From Aedes albopictus (Eukaryota > Arthropoda > Insecta > Diptera > Culicidae), in NCBI RefSeq assembly GCF_035046485.1, contig NC_085138.1, positions 448,175,204 through 448,239,203 of the forward strand: a stretch of 64,000 bases of DNA. Reading direction: 5' to 3'. A model generated the notes under the pieces. The model was not told where the DNA came from. It ran no database searches and saw nothing but the letters and a program-made list of their open reading frames with translations. Below are positions 22,741-34,200 of the stretch, in pieces (the first letter of the stretch is position 1; the number at the start of each line of letters is the position of its first letter). The position numbers and the translations under genes are program-made.

Positions 22741-23842
22741 ATGGGGCACGTTCGGTGTAGTACTAGATTTGTAGTAATGAGCTGAATTTTAGTATGGTGA
22801 GAAGGTCAGTTCTCTGTTTCTGCAATGAAATGGTACAAAAAGCGTGGGTATAGGACAGATCGGTGAAGTACTAGATTTGTAGTAATGAGCTGAATTTTAG
22901 TATGGTGAGAAGGTCAATTCTCCGTTTCTGCATAGAAATGGTACAAAAAGCGTGGGTATTATGATTCCTTGCCTAATTTGATGCTGTTTGAGCAAAACTT
23001 TGGGCAACAGTGTTGTTGTTTTCTCCATTTCTTGCAACATAAACAACATAGTTATTCAAAGTTTTGCTCAAACAGCATCAAATTAGGCAAGGAATCATAA
23101 TACCCACGCTTTTTGCACCATTTCTATGCAGAAACGGAGAATTGACCTTCTCACCATACAAAAATTCAGCTCATTACTACAAATCTAGTACTACACCGAA
23201 CGTGCCCCATTATGATTCTTTGCCTAATTTGATGCTGTTTGAGCAAAACTTTGGATAACTATATTGTTTATGTTGCAAGAAATGGAGAAAACAACAACAC
23301 TGTTGCCCAAAGTTTTGCTCAAACAGCATCAAATTAGGCAAGGAATCATAATACCCACGCTTTTTGTACCATTTCACAGCAGAAACGGAGAATAGGACAG
23401 ATCGGTGAAGTACTAGATTTGTAGTAATGAGCTGAATTTTAGTATGGTGAGAAGATCAATTCTCCGTTTCTGCAATGAAATGGTACAAAAAGCGTGGGTA
23501 TTATGATTCCGTGCCTAATTTGATGCTGTTTGAGCAAAACTTTGGGCAGCAGTGCTGTTGTTTTGTCCATTTCTTGCAACATAAACAACATAGTTATCCA
23601 AAGTTTTGCTCAAACAGCATCAAATTAGGCACGGAATCATAATACCCACGCTTTTTGTACCATTTCATTGCAGAAACAGAGAACTGACCTTCTCACCATA
23701 CTAAAATTCAGCTCATTACTACAAATCTAGTACTACACCGAACGTGCCCCATTGACCTTCTCACCATACTAAAATTCAGCTCATTACTACAAATCTAGTA
23801 CTTCACCGATCTATCCTATTCTCCGTTTCTGCAATGAAATGG
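22741..23842. repeat. Mosaic of inverted and direct copies of one module
   Basis: The module comprises TAGTACTAGATTTGTAGTAA, then GCTGAATTTTAGTATGGTGA, then TTTCTGCAATGAAATGGTAC, AAAAGCGTGGGTATTATGAT and CTAATTTGATGCTGTTTGAG. It appears forward near 22755, 22865 and 23395, and reversed near 23080-23210, 23320-23395, 23630-23745 and 23755-23840. Neighbouring copies face each other around short spacers (for example 22970-23095 and 23500-23645), so each pair can fold back. Diverged copies form the arms near 21080 and 25090-25330. Confidence 0.75.
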
Positions 23843-23844
23843 TA

Positions 23845-25072
23845 CACCGAAGATATTTTCCGTATAACTATTATGTGTGAAACTACATAATTTTTTGCAA
23901 TTTGGCATCACCTTTGAAAAGTATGTTTGCAAACATAAATTCTATAAAACTGCCCACATATAAAAATTATGCCTATCAATAAATGAAATTTATTCAGGTG
24001 ATGAATAAAAATTATGTTTGGGATTTTTTAAATTTATGTATGCGTAGTTTATAAAAATTATAGGTAAATTTCAAATAAGAGCAAATCCATAAAAAAAGAA
24101 AAAAAAACAATGTTTTTGTTTTAGGTTAAGTCAAGGATTTAATGAACTCTTAATCTTAATAAATAAAAATATTATTGAATTTGCACGCCACAGTGAGCGA
24201 TCGACGGATTTCCATAATAATCTCATTGTTCCATTGGCCCAGGCCGGTAATTGCGAGATGGGACCTCCGTCTGCGCTTGCTGAAACTCGTCACTGTGGAT
24301 TTGTCCAGATTTATCATCGTGTCGCGGCCGGGAACTCTTGATAGATCCAGAGTGACATCTCTCACCATCGCGGTTTCCCTTGGACAGCGTCTGATTTCCC
24401 TGGTCGTCATCATCATCCGTGGGGGTGGCAGAGGTAGGTTCAGGTTCTATTTTCGTTGGCGATTCAACTTCCGTCTCGCTTGTTGTTGCTTCGTCTTGGC
24501 CGTACTGCAGTCTAAGACGAACGCCATTCGGGGTCATCCTTGAATCTTGTATTATCACCGGGAACGCAGAACTGGTCTTGAAATAACGAAAGGGTCCATT
24601 GCTGAAGCCGTCTGGATTTACTTCTAGATGCTTGATTCGCTGAAGTATTTTCCATTGCCTCCTGCCTCTTAATATGGTGCAACTGAAATTGCTGAAAAAT
24701 AAATAATTCAACAGATATTTCATGAAGAAATTTAAAAGGTTCATACCTTCGCTCGATTCAGCAGAAGATTCTCCGACGCTTTCGATTGGCGCGAACACTG
24801 ACGTCGTTTTGGTCCTGAATCAAAGCGGGCAAACTTTGAATTTATAGGTGGACACACATAATTTTTAACTATAGCAGGATAACTTTACTTTTTATGTTTG
24901 CTCACTTATAAATTAAATCAATGTGATAATATAAGTGTTATGGTTCACCGCATAAGAAGGAATACAATCGTTATAATATTTATGTTAGCACATTTAAAAG
25001 TAACTTCTGCGAGGTCTTATAAATTTAAAAGGTTCAACATACATAAACATTACGTTTGGAATTTTATCAGTG
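23845..25072. mobile_element. 1.2-kb TA-inserting element nested in the module array
   Basis: The host module GAAATGGTAC-AAA-AGCGTGGGT is split at TA. The insert starts CACCGAAGATATTTTCCGTA and ends CGTTTGGAATTTTATCAGTG, giving imperfect inverted ends, with TA at 23843-23844 and 25073-25074. The flanks inside the element are very AT-rich. The centre (24160-24830) is GC-richer and contains splice-like, minus-strand coding sequence, possibly its own gene or a captured host fragment. Confidence 0.6.
24157..24820 (-). pseudogene. Possible spliced gene fragment within the nested element
   Basis: A minus-strand frame of about 135 codons reads through 24693-24223. It contains IKHLEVNPDGFSNGPFRYFK and an acidic stretch (TPTDDDDDQGNQTLSKGN). 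Upstream, a short block at about 24820-24747 is bounded by TTTGATTCAG and GCGAAG|GTATGAACC, and TTTTTCAG precedes the main block, so an intron of about 55 bp is likely. The phases I tried do not give one unbroken frame: the acidic reading needs a different phase from the upstream exon, and a second frame carries another plausible run. I do not recognise the family. It could be a decayed transposase or a captured host exon. Confidence 0.35.
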
Positions 25073-25369
25073 TACAAACAGCGTGGGTTATATGATTTCT
25101 TGCCTGATTTGATGCTGTTTGAGCAAAAGTTTGGTTAACTGTGTTGTTGTATTATTTATTTCTTACAACTTCAACAACACAGTTACCCAAACTTTTGCTC
25201 AAACAGCATCAAATTAGGCAAGAAATCATATAACCCACGCTGTTTGCACAATTTCATTGCAGAAACGGAGAATTGATTATCTCACCATACAAAAATCCAG
25301 CTCACTACTTTCAATCTAGTACTTCACTGATTGCTTCCTATTCCGTGTATACTTTTATTTCTGAGTGTA

Positions 25370-25518
25370 GAAACACCGGATTTGCCAAGGGATTTGTTTC
25401 CTTTTGTGAACGACCTGGAGATAACGATTAAATGAATAAAGCGAGTGAAGAGAGGAGCGACACATCCAGATTAGGATTATTTATTGCTGACTGCACCCCA
25501 AATCGGACTGACACAATA
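25370..25518. other. Short spacer between two elements
   Basis: No gene or structure was seen between the 4.5-kb element and the hAT-like element. Confidence 0.5.
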
Positions 25519-25526
25519 GTGTGCAC

Positions 25527-26509
25527 CTAGGGGTGGGACAGCTTCTAATACCGACTCTAATACTGCCTAATAAATATTAATGTCTTAATCTTAACCGTCC
25601 ACCGCAACATTTTTTGGATAGTATGCCATGACTTTCCATGTCACAACTAACTGTCACGTAGACGAGAAGAGGAAATAAGGTTTGCCCATGGTTTTCTGCA
25701 GTTTCTTTCAATTGGAAATTTCTTAATTTCTGTTTATTTGTTAACAGCTGTGAAAACAATCTGAGCAGCAACTTGTATCATCGGGGATGAGGCTGTATTT
25801 AGGGGCAACAAAAGAAACGGCTTCGTCAAATTGGTCGAGGAAACACTTTTACTACTGTTTATTATTAAGTTGGATATTCAATGAATAGATTAAACATTGT
25901 GTATGACGGTGCGTTTTTCATTTTTACCAATAAAGCAGTTCAGTTTTGTTTATCCGAGGTGTTTTAAGCAAGGATATCGCGGCTGATTCCAGGATATTCA
26001 GTCAAGCCCATCGAATATTGAATAACGAATACTTTCCGGTTGTGTGACCTAGGCAAGGACCTAGGTGTTATATCAAATCTTCAAATTGGAACGGGTATAA
26101 TATTTACATAGGCCACGAACAAACTTTTGCATAATAGGCGTACGTACCAACACTATCACTACCTAGATCAATTTAGCGATCATGTCCGTCAGCGGTATGT
26201 CCAGAGAACATTCTCTTGATATGAGAAGCACGATCCAGAACGGCACCGAAATCGACCAATTACTTATTGCTCTATTGGTATTCTATAGTGCTGATTTATT
26301 TATTCATACAATATTACTACGATACAGCACAGATGTCCGATTCATAATAGCCCATTGACACTTTTTTTTCAATTTATTGTGTTGTCATTCCATATTGATG
26401 CTGTTGAATCGGCGTGGCTTACTTAGTTCAAACATGATTGGGATCTGGGATTAATATTTCCTAATACTTCTAAAACCACTAATCAATATTAGAGCTGTCC
26501 CGCCCCTAG
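25527..26509. mobile_element. 983-bp hAT-like non-autonomous element
   Basis: The ends CTAGGGGTGGGACAGCT and AGCTGTCCCGCCCCTAG are inverted complements with one mismatch, followed by TAATA / TATTA. The direct repeat GTGTGCAC flanks both sides at 25519-25526 and 26510-26517. Terminal YAGGGGTGGG and an 8-bp duplication are hallmarks of hAT transposons. No transposase frame was found in the interior. Confidence 0.85.
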
Positions 26510-26584
26510 GTGTGCACACACCTTCAAAAAGTGATTGCAGCGCAGGGACACGTCGGATCGAGTTGAGGTCTTCGGTGCACTTAT

Positions 26585-26640
26585 TCCTTGTATTATCGTC
26601 ACACCACCAAATCGAAGTCGTCGCTTGAAGCACATGCAAG
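26585..26640 (+). repeat. Partial copy of the 27.1-27.4-kb foldback arm
   Basis: TTATCGTCACACCACCAAAT, AAGTCGTCGCTTGAAGCACA and TGCAAG match one arm of the foldback at 27123-27368 with a few changes. Confidence 0.7.
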
Positions 26641-26774
26641 CTAAGCGCCTAGCTCCCGGGGAGCTCGTCTCATGCGCTGCATGAGCTGTTGGTATCTAAG
26701 GTGAAAAACAACTTCTTGGTAACGAAGAACCTCAACAACTTTTTTCCGTACACAACTCAAGTGTCTGGCTGGTC

Positions 26775-26890
26775 TATAGGGCACTGCATTGTTTTGATTT
26801 TGTATGGGATTTTGACGTTTCTTGGCCTTGTTGTTTACAAATTTTCTGTAAGAGTGAAAGAGAAGGAGAGAATTTCGTGCAGTCCCCTAT
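26775..26890 (+). repeat. Dispersed repeat shared with 60460-60545
   Basis: GGCATTGTTTTGATTTTGTA-type sequence continues to GGGATTTTGACGTTTCTTGG and is found again at 60460-60545. Small flanking inverted blocks (CGTCTCATGCGCTG near 26672 and its complement near 26980) suggest nested elements. Confidence 0.55.
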
Positions 26891-27122
26891 ACGATACGAC
26901 TAGGGACTCTCAATGCAAAGGTTAAGGTTTCAATTCTCGTTCGTTTAGGAAGTTTTTGTCGTGAAATTTTCTAATTTAATCAGCGCATGAGACGAAGCTC
27001 ATGAGACACATCTTGAGAAAAATGAGGCGCACAACTTTCAGTCTCAAAATGTACTGTGCTCCTGGGAGCTTGCTTGCAATGTGGCTCCCGTACATGGGAC
27101 TACAGCACGTGTACATCAACTC

Positions 27123-27368
27123 TGCTCTTAATTAGCTTAATGATGCGCAACAGAAAAAAAATAGATTCAAATTTACTTCGCAGCTGCAACTTTGCATGTG
27201 CTTCTAGCGACGACTTCGATTTGGTGGTGCGACGATAATAAATATATATATTATCGTCGCACCACCAAATCGAAGTCGTCACTAGAAGCACATGCAAAGT
27301 TGCAGCTGCGAAGTAAATAAATTTGAATCTATTTTTTCTGTTGCGCATCATTAAGCTAATTAAGAGCA
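27123..27368. mobile_element. Foldback element of about 245 bp
   Basis: Arms of about 120 bp face each other around an AT core (AATATATATATT) near 27244. They pair from TGCTCTTAATTAGCTTAATG inward to GGTGCGACGATAATA, with only small length differences in an A run and an ATTT repeat. It lies a few hundred bases before the probable MED1 promoter. Confidence 0.8.
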
Positions 27369-27599
27369 ACAATATGCACTAATCCAAATTGAGTTGCGAC
27401 ATTTCTAAGTAGGTTAAAATCAATTTTCGCACGTTCGGTCACTTTGTGTTTCGACCAAAAGCATAATAAAAATAAATAAAAATATATATATTGAATAATA
27501 ATGAATAAAAAATAAAATACGTTGTAAATGGAAAGATCTTAGCGTGTCCACCCGTTCTAGTACTTCCTCTTTCCATTGCCAACCGCACGACGCCAAAAC

Positions 27600-27804
27600 C
27601 CAGTCGCCAACCATCACTCTCATCATGTCATGAACGACGGTGGTGGAAAGAAAAAGTTGCATCGCGAGCTTGTTTGTCCGGAATCCGAAAGTAAAAATCT
27701 GCCCCCAAAGTGATGGAAACGCATCCGTAAATGCGAAAAATCGCATCAGCAGTGCATCCGACGTTCGAGTGAGATGTTTTTCCGATCCGCACGGCGGTCA
27801 AAAG
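27600..27804 (+). promoter_or_regulatory. MED1: Probable MED1 promoter end and 5' UTR exon
   Basis: A sharp rise in GC/CpG begins near 27540. The segment ends at a strong donor, CAAAAG|GTGAGTTTCGG (27805). A T-rich acceptor TTTTTTTGTAG at 28164-28174 would join it to the start-codon exon, giving a 370-bp 5' UTR intron. The transcription start is not determined; the left limit is approximate. Confidence 0.45.
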
Positions 27805-28214
27805 GTGAGTTTCGGACCGTTCACAAAAGTGCTGCCTCGTCAAGAGCTAGGAAAATTTTCCCCCATCGAGCGAAGCTGGCTGCTGCTGCTGGCTGGTATG
27901 CGGTAGAGCGAGAGACTGCCTCTCCATCCCGACCGACGTCGCTTTGACCTGTTGTCGCTCTCTCTTGGTGGTGGTGGTGGGTCTTCTTCTGTTTGTTTGC
28001 TTGTTCTTTCGGGCAACTTCTCATGCTCTCATTTTTTTGAAGTTCCCCTCTGCGATCGTTGCGCTACCGCCGCCCGCCGTTCCTGCTCTTGACGTTTCGG
28101 CTGGTTTTCAAGGAAACTGTCAGAACGCGAGTCGGGAAGGACACTGATTACGTTGTTTTCGTTTTTTTTTGTAGTGAATAGCACTCGAAGGTGGTGATTC
28201 GGAAGGGACGGGAT

Positions 28215-31200
28215 ATGTCTTCGACCGCGGCGAGCAGTTTGGGATCAATGCTTCCGGCGAACATCATGGCTAACGGTGGTGGCAAAACATCTTCGAAGGC
28301 AATGATGGAACTGAAACCGACGGTGGCCGGAGGCGCCGCTGGCAAAGGCCATGGGAAACTGCTGCCCGGTTCCGGTGACAAACACGAATCCTGGCAAATG
28401 GAACTGCTCATGGAGCGACTTAGGAACAAAGCGAAATCGTCACAGTACAAATCCTTTCAGGAAATGTCCAAAGCTGTTCGGATGTCTTTATTGGTAAGTA
28501 TGGGGCGTGCGATTGAAGCTTCAAAGGGAGCTGCCGTAGCGACAGATTCGATCTATTCAAGTTCCCAGTGGAACAAAAGTGTGGCCAGTGAACTACTGTT
28601 CGCACCGGAAAAACAAAGCAAACGATCAACATGAAATGAAACGTCAGTCTTGTAAAGCATTTTGTGCGAGAAGGTCTTGCTCCTCCTCGTGAGCGTGCGT
28701 TCAGCTGCAGGATTCGGCTGGTGTGCTCGGAAGTGTCCCTCCGGACACTACATTCTTAAGCATGGTTATCCTGTTAGTGATCTCATTAGCGAAAGTGTTT
28801 CAAGAAAACGACACGTTTTTTGGAGTGAAAAGTAGAAAGTCTATGGATAATCATGACAAGAATTGCACGTGTTTCATCGGATATCGACGCAAAGACGATA
28901 AGATAATTTGGAGAACCAATAAGAGCGTTCATAAACTCCGAGTTTGTTCACAGAAATAGAAATAACGTTAATTAATGTTCGTTTTGTGCATTTCTAGGAA
29001 AAACGTTATGCCTTAGACGCTGTGGAAAAATCTAATCTGCAAAAAACTTTAGATAGCATGCAGTATTGTATAAAAGTAACATCTCGACAGGGCCTAGTGG
29101 AAAGGCTGGACTGTCTTACCCGACAACTGGGGTGAGTACTAGAACGTCCGCAATCGAAAACACGTGGAATGTTCATTCCTGTCCTTAACTTGCAGTTTGA
29201 AACTCAGCGAAGATACCTCAGGGTTGTTCATTTCGTCGGATATGTTCTATCTGGAAATCATCTTGGACCCGAACGGAACCGTACAGGATGTGAAAGTGCA
29301 TCACGAATGTAAAATGAAACAGCAGAGCTGCAGTGAGCTTGTTTCCTGTTTGCAACGAGGTGATTTTGTTGATTTCACCACCCAATTAGAAGGATTGGCG
29401 TCGATTTACCAACTTAATGCGGAGAAGAAGATCAAAGTGAATGCATTTGTTGCCTTGCAAGCGCTGGAAACCGATTTGTATTATCTGTACACCTTGTCGA
29501 CTCAACATTACACCGATATACACTCACTGTTGCTGAAATCTCCCCTTGGAGTGGTGCAGAAAAGACGTGGCGGTCATGCCATGAAGTTGACCTACTACAT
29601 TGCCCCGCACGATTTACTCGATCTCGAAGCGAAGAAAGAGAAACCCCTTAACACTGAACTGATATCCACGGAGAAGATCGGTTACAGTGTAGCGGTGAAT
29701 TTGGAAGCATCTACAGCCAACAAGCTGCAGATCCAACCGCTCTTGGTACAACAAGGAAACTCCCCAGTGTACAGTCCGATTGAGAAGCACAATTCTACGT
29801 CGCTTCCGGCGACCTTTGTGCTTCGCTTAAACACACCGATGGCCCTGAATGTGGCCATGTTGAAGCAGATCAAACTCATCACCGGAGATGGTTCTGCGGC
29901 AACGAACGATCCTTCCCCCGCTAGCAACTCCGGTCTGATAAGTTTGATAGTGCAGCATGCTTCCAATGGTACGGTCAACAACATCGCTAAAGGATTGTTT
30001 GTGGCGTTGCCGGATCAGTATCATTGCTATTATATGACTGAGTGTAAGAATCTACAGGTGAGTTATATTTTGTCAATCGCAATTTCCCGTATACTTATCC
30101 TTCCCCCTTTTGTTCCAGGGCACTATCATCAGCAGCATTCCATTCACAGAGCCGCAGCACGTGTCGAAAATCTTGGTGTTCCTGCGGCAGCAAGCTCTCT
30201 TCAACCAGCTACTGACCAGCTGTATCCGCAACAACGGCTCCAGCAGCACTCGGGTCACCGACTACGAGCACCTGGTGGTGTTCGAGGTGGCCGCCCTCTC
30301 CTGCCAGTACATAACGGTTTCGCTTGAGCATCCCTTTGAGGAATCCCTTGCAATGGTGGAGTTCGATCTGAGTAATGTCCTTTCGATCCAAGTGCGGGTG
30401 TTCTGCAACGGGTACGAAAGCGACGAACGGTTATCCAAGCGAGTTTCGGCGATCGTTCAGCGGACAATGTCCATTCCGGTGACTTTGTGGAGGCTGATGA
30501 AGATATGGCAAGAGGAGTACGAGGTCAAATTCAAAGGCCAAGGAACCGGTGGTCAAGGAAATGGCACGGTAGATGAGGGAAATTTTAGCTTGTCCATGGG
30601 ACCGGATGAAGGTGGAGGGAACGGCCCAGCGGGACCCGGAGGGGGAGGAGGAGGAACTGCCATGAACGGTCAAATGAGTGGGAACTTGAATGGAACAGGA
30701 ATGGTGCATCAGGAGTTTTGCGACGTTAAAAAGGTGAAACTGGAACCGATGGACCCATCGAAGAAACGTCGCACGGTGGAGGATTTTTGTAAAAGCCCAA
30801 AGAGTAGTAAGGTAGAATCGGAAGAAGGTGATCAAGAGATGGACGAGGAAGACGATGATGATGAATATGACGAGTCGACAAACTTGAGCAGCGGCGACTC
30901 GAACTCTTTGGGTGAAAATCAACAGACAAATGCGGGACAGTCATCATCGTCGACGGCAGCAATGGGAGCACCGGCACCGGTAAGTTCCGTAGGACCAAGA
31001 AACACCATTTCCGGAAATGGCAGTGAGAGCTCCGGAAACAGTTCCATTCTTGGCGGTTTAGATTTTTCTTCTCTGGATCCCGACCTTATGCGATCGTCGA
31101 ACAGTTCGGATCTGGACGATACCGCCGAAGCTAGCGAACCGGAAATCAAAGTTAAATCCGAAGAACCAAACTACGCAACCTCGGTAAGCATCACCCCGAT

Positions 31201-34200
31201 TGGCGTGGTGAAATCTTCCGGTTCTTTGTCCAATTCCGCTCTGAACAACATCGGATTGGACAAACGACCCGGAATTGAAATTATTCCGTTGGCTACCGCC
31301 GGAACAAACATACCCTCCTCGATTACCATTACCCCGATCCCGATGGGTACTTCCGGCGGCTCTATGAAAAGCAGCAGCGGCGATAGTGGCAGTTCTGACA
31401 AGAAGCTTAGCGTAAGCTCTAGTGGCAGCATTCATCGGAAAAGTGGGAGCAGCAGCAGTAGCAGTAATAGTGAGTCGGATCGAGCCAAGCTCGAGAAGAA
31501 GAAGAAACGGAGACACGAAGAGCAGCTGGCACAATTGCAGCAGATGGGACCACCGCACAAGATACTCTCGAAGAGCTCGGATGGTCCTGGTTCGCCATCG
31601 GGTAGCAGTAGGAAATTTTCCGTGTCGCCTGTTCCGCTGAAAAGTGGAAGTGGCAGTAGCTCATCAAGTCAGATCTTCCTCTCCGGTGGAAGTCCCGGGT
31701 CTGGAAGCAAGTCCAGCCCAAAGCATTCTCCCGTACATCACAGCAGTCCAAAGCACCAGAGTAGTAGCTATGGTACCTCGTCGCCGAAACACATTTCCGG
31801 TGGAGGCTCTGGTGGAGGAAAGCCCAGCATGTCGGCACTGAAATCGGCCACCAGCAGTGGATCTCCCAGTTCGAAAAGCAGCGCTTCCGGTGGTAACCCA
31901 GCTGCAGGTAAAGAGGAATGCTCTTCCGGTGCAAGTGGAACCAAAAGCAGTGGGAGCGGTGGATCATCGTCCTCTAGAGATCGCGATCGGGACAGGGATC
32001 GAGAAAGGAGCGAGAAGAAATCTGGATATTCTTCGTCTTCTAGCTCGTCTAGTCCAAAGCTGAAATCTCCCGCCGTCAAATTGAAGCAGCTGGATTTGGC
32101 CAATTGTGGTTCCGCATTGAGTGCCGGTGTTCAGCTGGAGTTGATGAATAGCAATAGCAGCGGAGGAAGCAGTTCCGGAAGTGGCAGTCTGGACCTCACT
32201 GACAGTGGTCTATTTGGAATTGGTGCAGCGGATCTATCTAAAACATCCTCGGCTGCTGCAGCTTCCGCCGCCGGAATGCTACTGCTCCAGCAAGCTATGA
32301 AACGGAAAGGCTCTCTCAGTGCTGTGATCGATAAGCTCAAATCTGCTCAAGGCGGAGACGAAAGTTCCTTGATGCTGCTCCCAGAGCTGGCTCAGCAAGC
32401 TGGATTTGCTCTGAAAGAATCCGGAAAGAGTGTTTCCTCGGCGCCATCGTCGTCTGCACCAACCAGCTCAACCTCGTCCGCCTCGGTATCAAGTGAGTTT
32501 TAAACCAAAAAAAAGCCATTTAGACTTTTCACTAACCTCTCCCGTTGTTCATCTCATCCACACAGTTTCGAGTGTTCGGGTCATGTTGGATATCAACACG
32601 TGACAGCTACTCGTATTAAATTCGCATAATTAATAGTGAATTGCTAACCGATAAGTCCTAAAACGGTGATCGCGTGCCAAGTTCGGTGTGTGCACCTCTA
32701 GGCAAAAAGGATTTTTAGTGAATTTGCAAGACATTGACTGTGAAAATCGTGTGAAAAGTTTATGAAGCTGCCGCCGCGCGGCTGGAGATACTCACCAATA
32801 CAATTGCCGTGCTGATACACTATATATTGATCAGTGGACCCCGAGTGCAAGTCGGTGTCAAAATCAGACACAAATTCGGCCCACGATATTTTATCACGTG
32901 AAATCGAAAAAGTGAAGTGTATCCGAAAAAGTGTCAGCAGAGCCTGGTCAAATGACCGGAAAACCCCCCGCCATGATGGCGGGGGCCTCAAATGATCCAA
33001 TTGGATCCCAACGATGCGGAAGAACTCCTGAATGGATGCTCAGCAAGGACGAGATGGGACAAAGCATGGTTCTGGTGTTAAGGTGTAGAGTTCCCGAAAA
33101 CGTAACGGACGACCCTCAGCTCCCTGAGCCGTTCATCATTGGCACGTCTGTTGAGTTGGCAATCGGCGTTAAAGAAGCCCGAAGCGTAAAAGCTTCTCGC
33201 GAGGGACGCGGTACGCGCTATCTTCTTCGCACCAATTCCAGAAACATCGTTAGCAAGCTCACAAAGATGACGGAGTTGACCGACGGAACGCCAATCGAAA
33301 TCTTCCCACATCCAACGCTGAACACGGTGCAGGGTATGGTATATGAGCCGGACTCTATCAACACGGACGAAACAGTTATCGCGAAAAATTTGAAATCCCA
33401 AGATGTGCAGGCAGTCCGGCGAATAAAGAAACGAGTGGATGGTAAACTCAAAAATACTCCACTGCTGATTCTATCTTTCCACGGCACGGAACTTCCAGAC
33501 CATGTGTATTTCGGACTACTACGGATTGAAGTGAGAGCGTACTACCCATCACCACTGCTGTGCTTCAACTGCGGAACCTACGGTCACCCACGGAAATCAT
33601 GCAGTCAACCTGGTATCTGTCAACGATGTTCGTCACCACTTCACCTCGCAGAAGGAGAGCAATGTGAAAATACCCCTCACTGCTTCCACTGCAGGAAAGA
33701 TCACTCCATAAGGTCTCGGGAATGTGCCAAATACAAGGAAGAAGATAAGATCATCCACATAAAAGTTGACCGAGGTATTTCGTTTGGCGAAGCAAGGCGC
33801 ATCTACAACGAAGAAAATAGGAGGGAGACTATAGCACGCGTGATTCAAAACCAACTCAAACAAGAGATCGCTACGAAGGACCAATTGATTGCATCTCTGC
33901 AAAAACAAGTGGCTGAATTGGCCAAAGAGCTCGCTTCTATCAAATCAGCACTGCGTGAGCCACAGCAACCGCTCACCCAAACCACCTCACCCAAGGAAAC
34001 TCAGTCATCCGCGACAACCTCGAAGACGCAGCACAAATCTAGAAAGGACGAAAGTTTTGTCTCACCTCCAGCTAAAAGGAAAGACAATCGTGACAAAGGA
34101 ACTGATAACAGCTATCGCACCCGGAGCAGAAGTAACAAACGTGAACTCGGGATGTCGGCAACAGGTGATCTTCGTGGCCGCATATCAAACCACTCCGATG

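Larger units (their letters stand above)
20862..25367. mobile_element. 4.5-kb inverted-repeat element with TA duplication and nested insertions
   Basis: The left end CACTCAGAAATAAAAGTATA and the right end TATACTTTTATTTCTGAGTG are perfect complements, and TA flanks both (20860-20861 and 25368-25369). The arms continue with AATAGGAAGCAATCAGTGAA and a block ending GTATGGTGA, which recur inverted at 25270-25345. The left arm is split by a palindrome (20891-21066). The interior is filled with a 1.6-kb element, a mosaic of inverted modules and a 1.2-kb element. The outer shell looks like a foldback-type or long-TIR MITE. No transposase of its own was recognised. Confidence 0.75.

Noticed and set aside
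28501..28959. Continuation of MED1 exon 1 past 28493 and a frame at 28723-28959
   Set aside because: GTAAGT at 28494 and the acceptor at 28997 give an in-phase join into conserved MED1 sequence, so the interval is intron.
31419..31967. Antisense frames over MED1 exon 4
   Set aside because: They are produced by the Ser/Gly-rich codon bias of MED1, with no independent signal.
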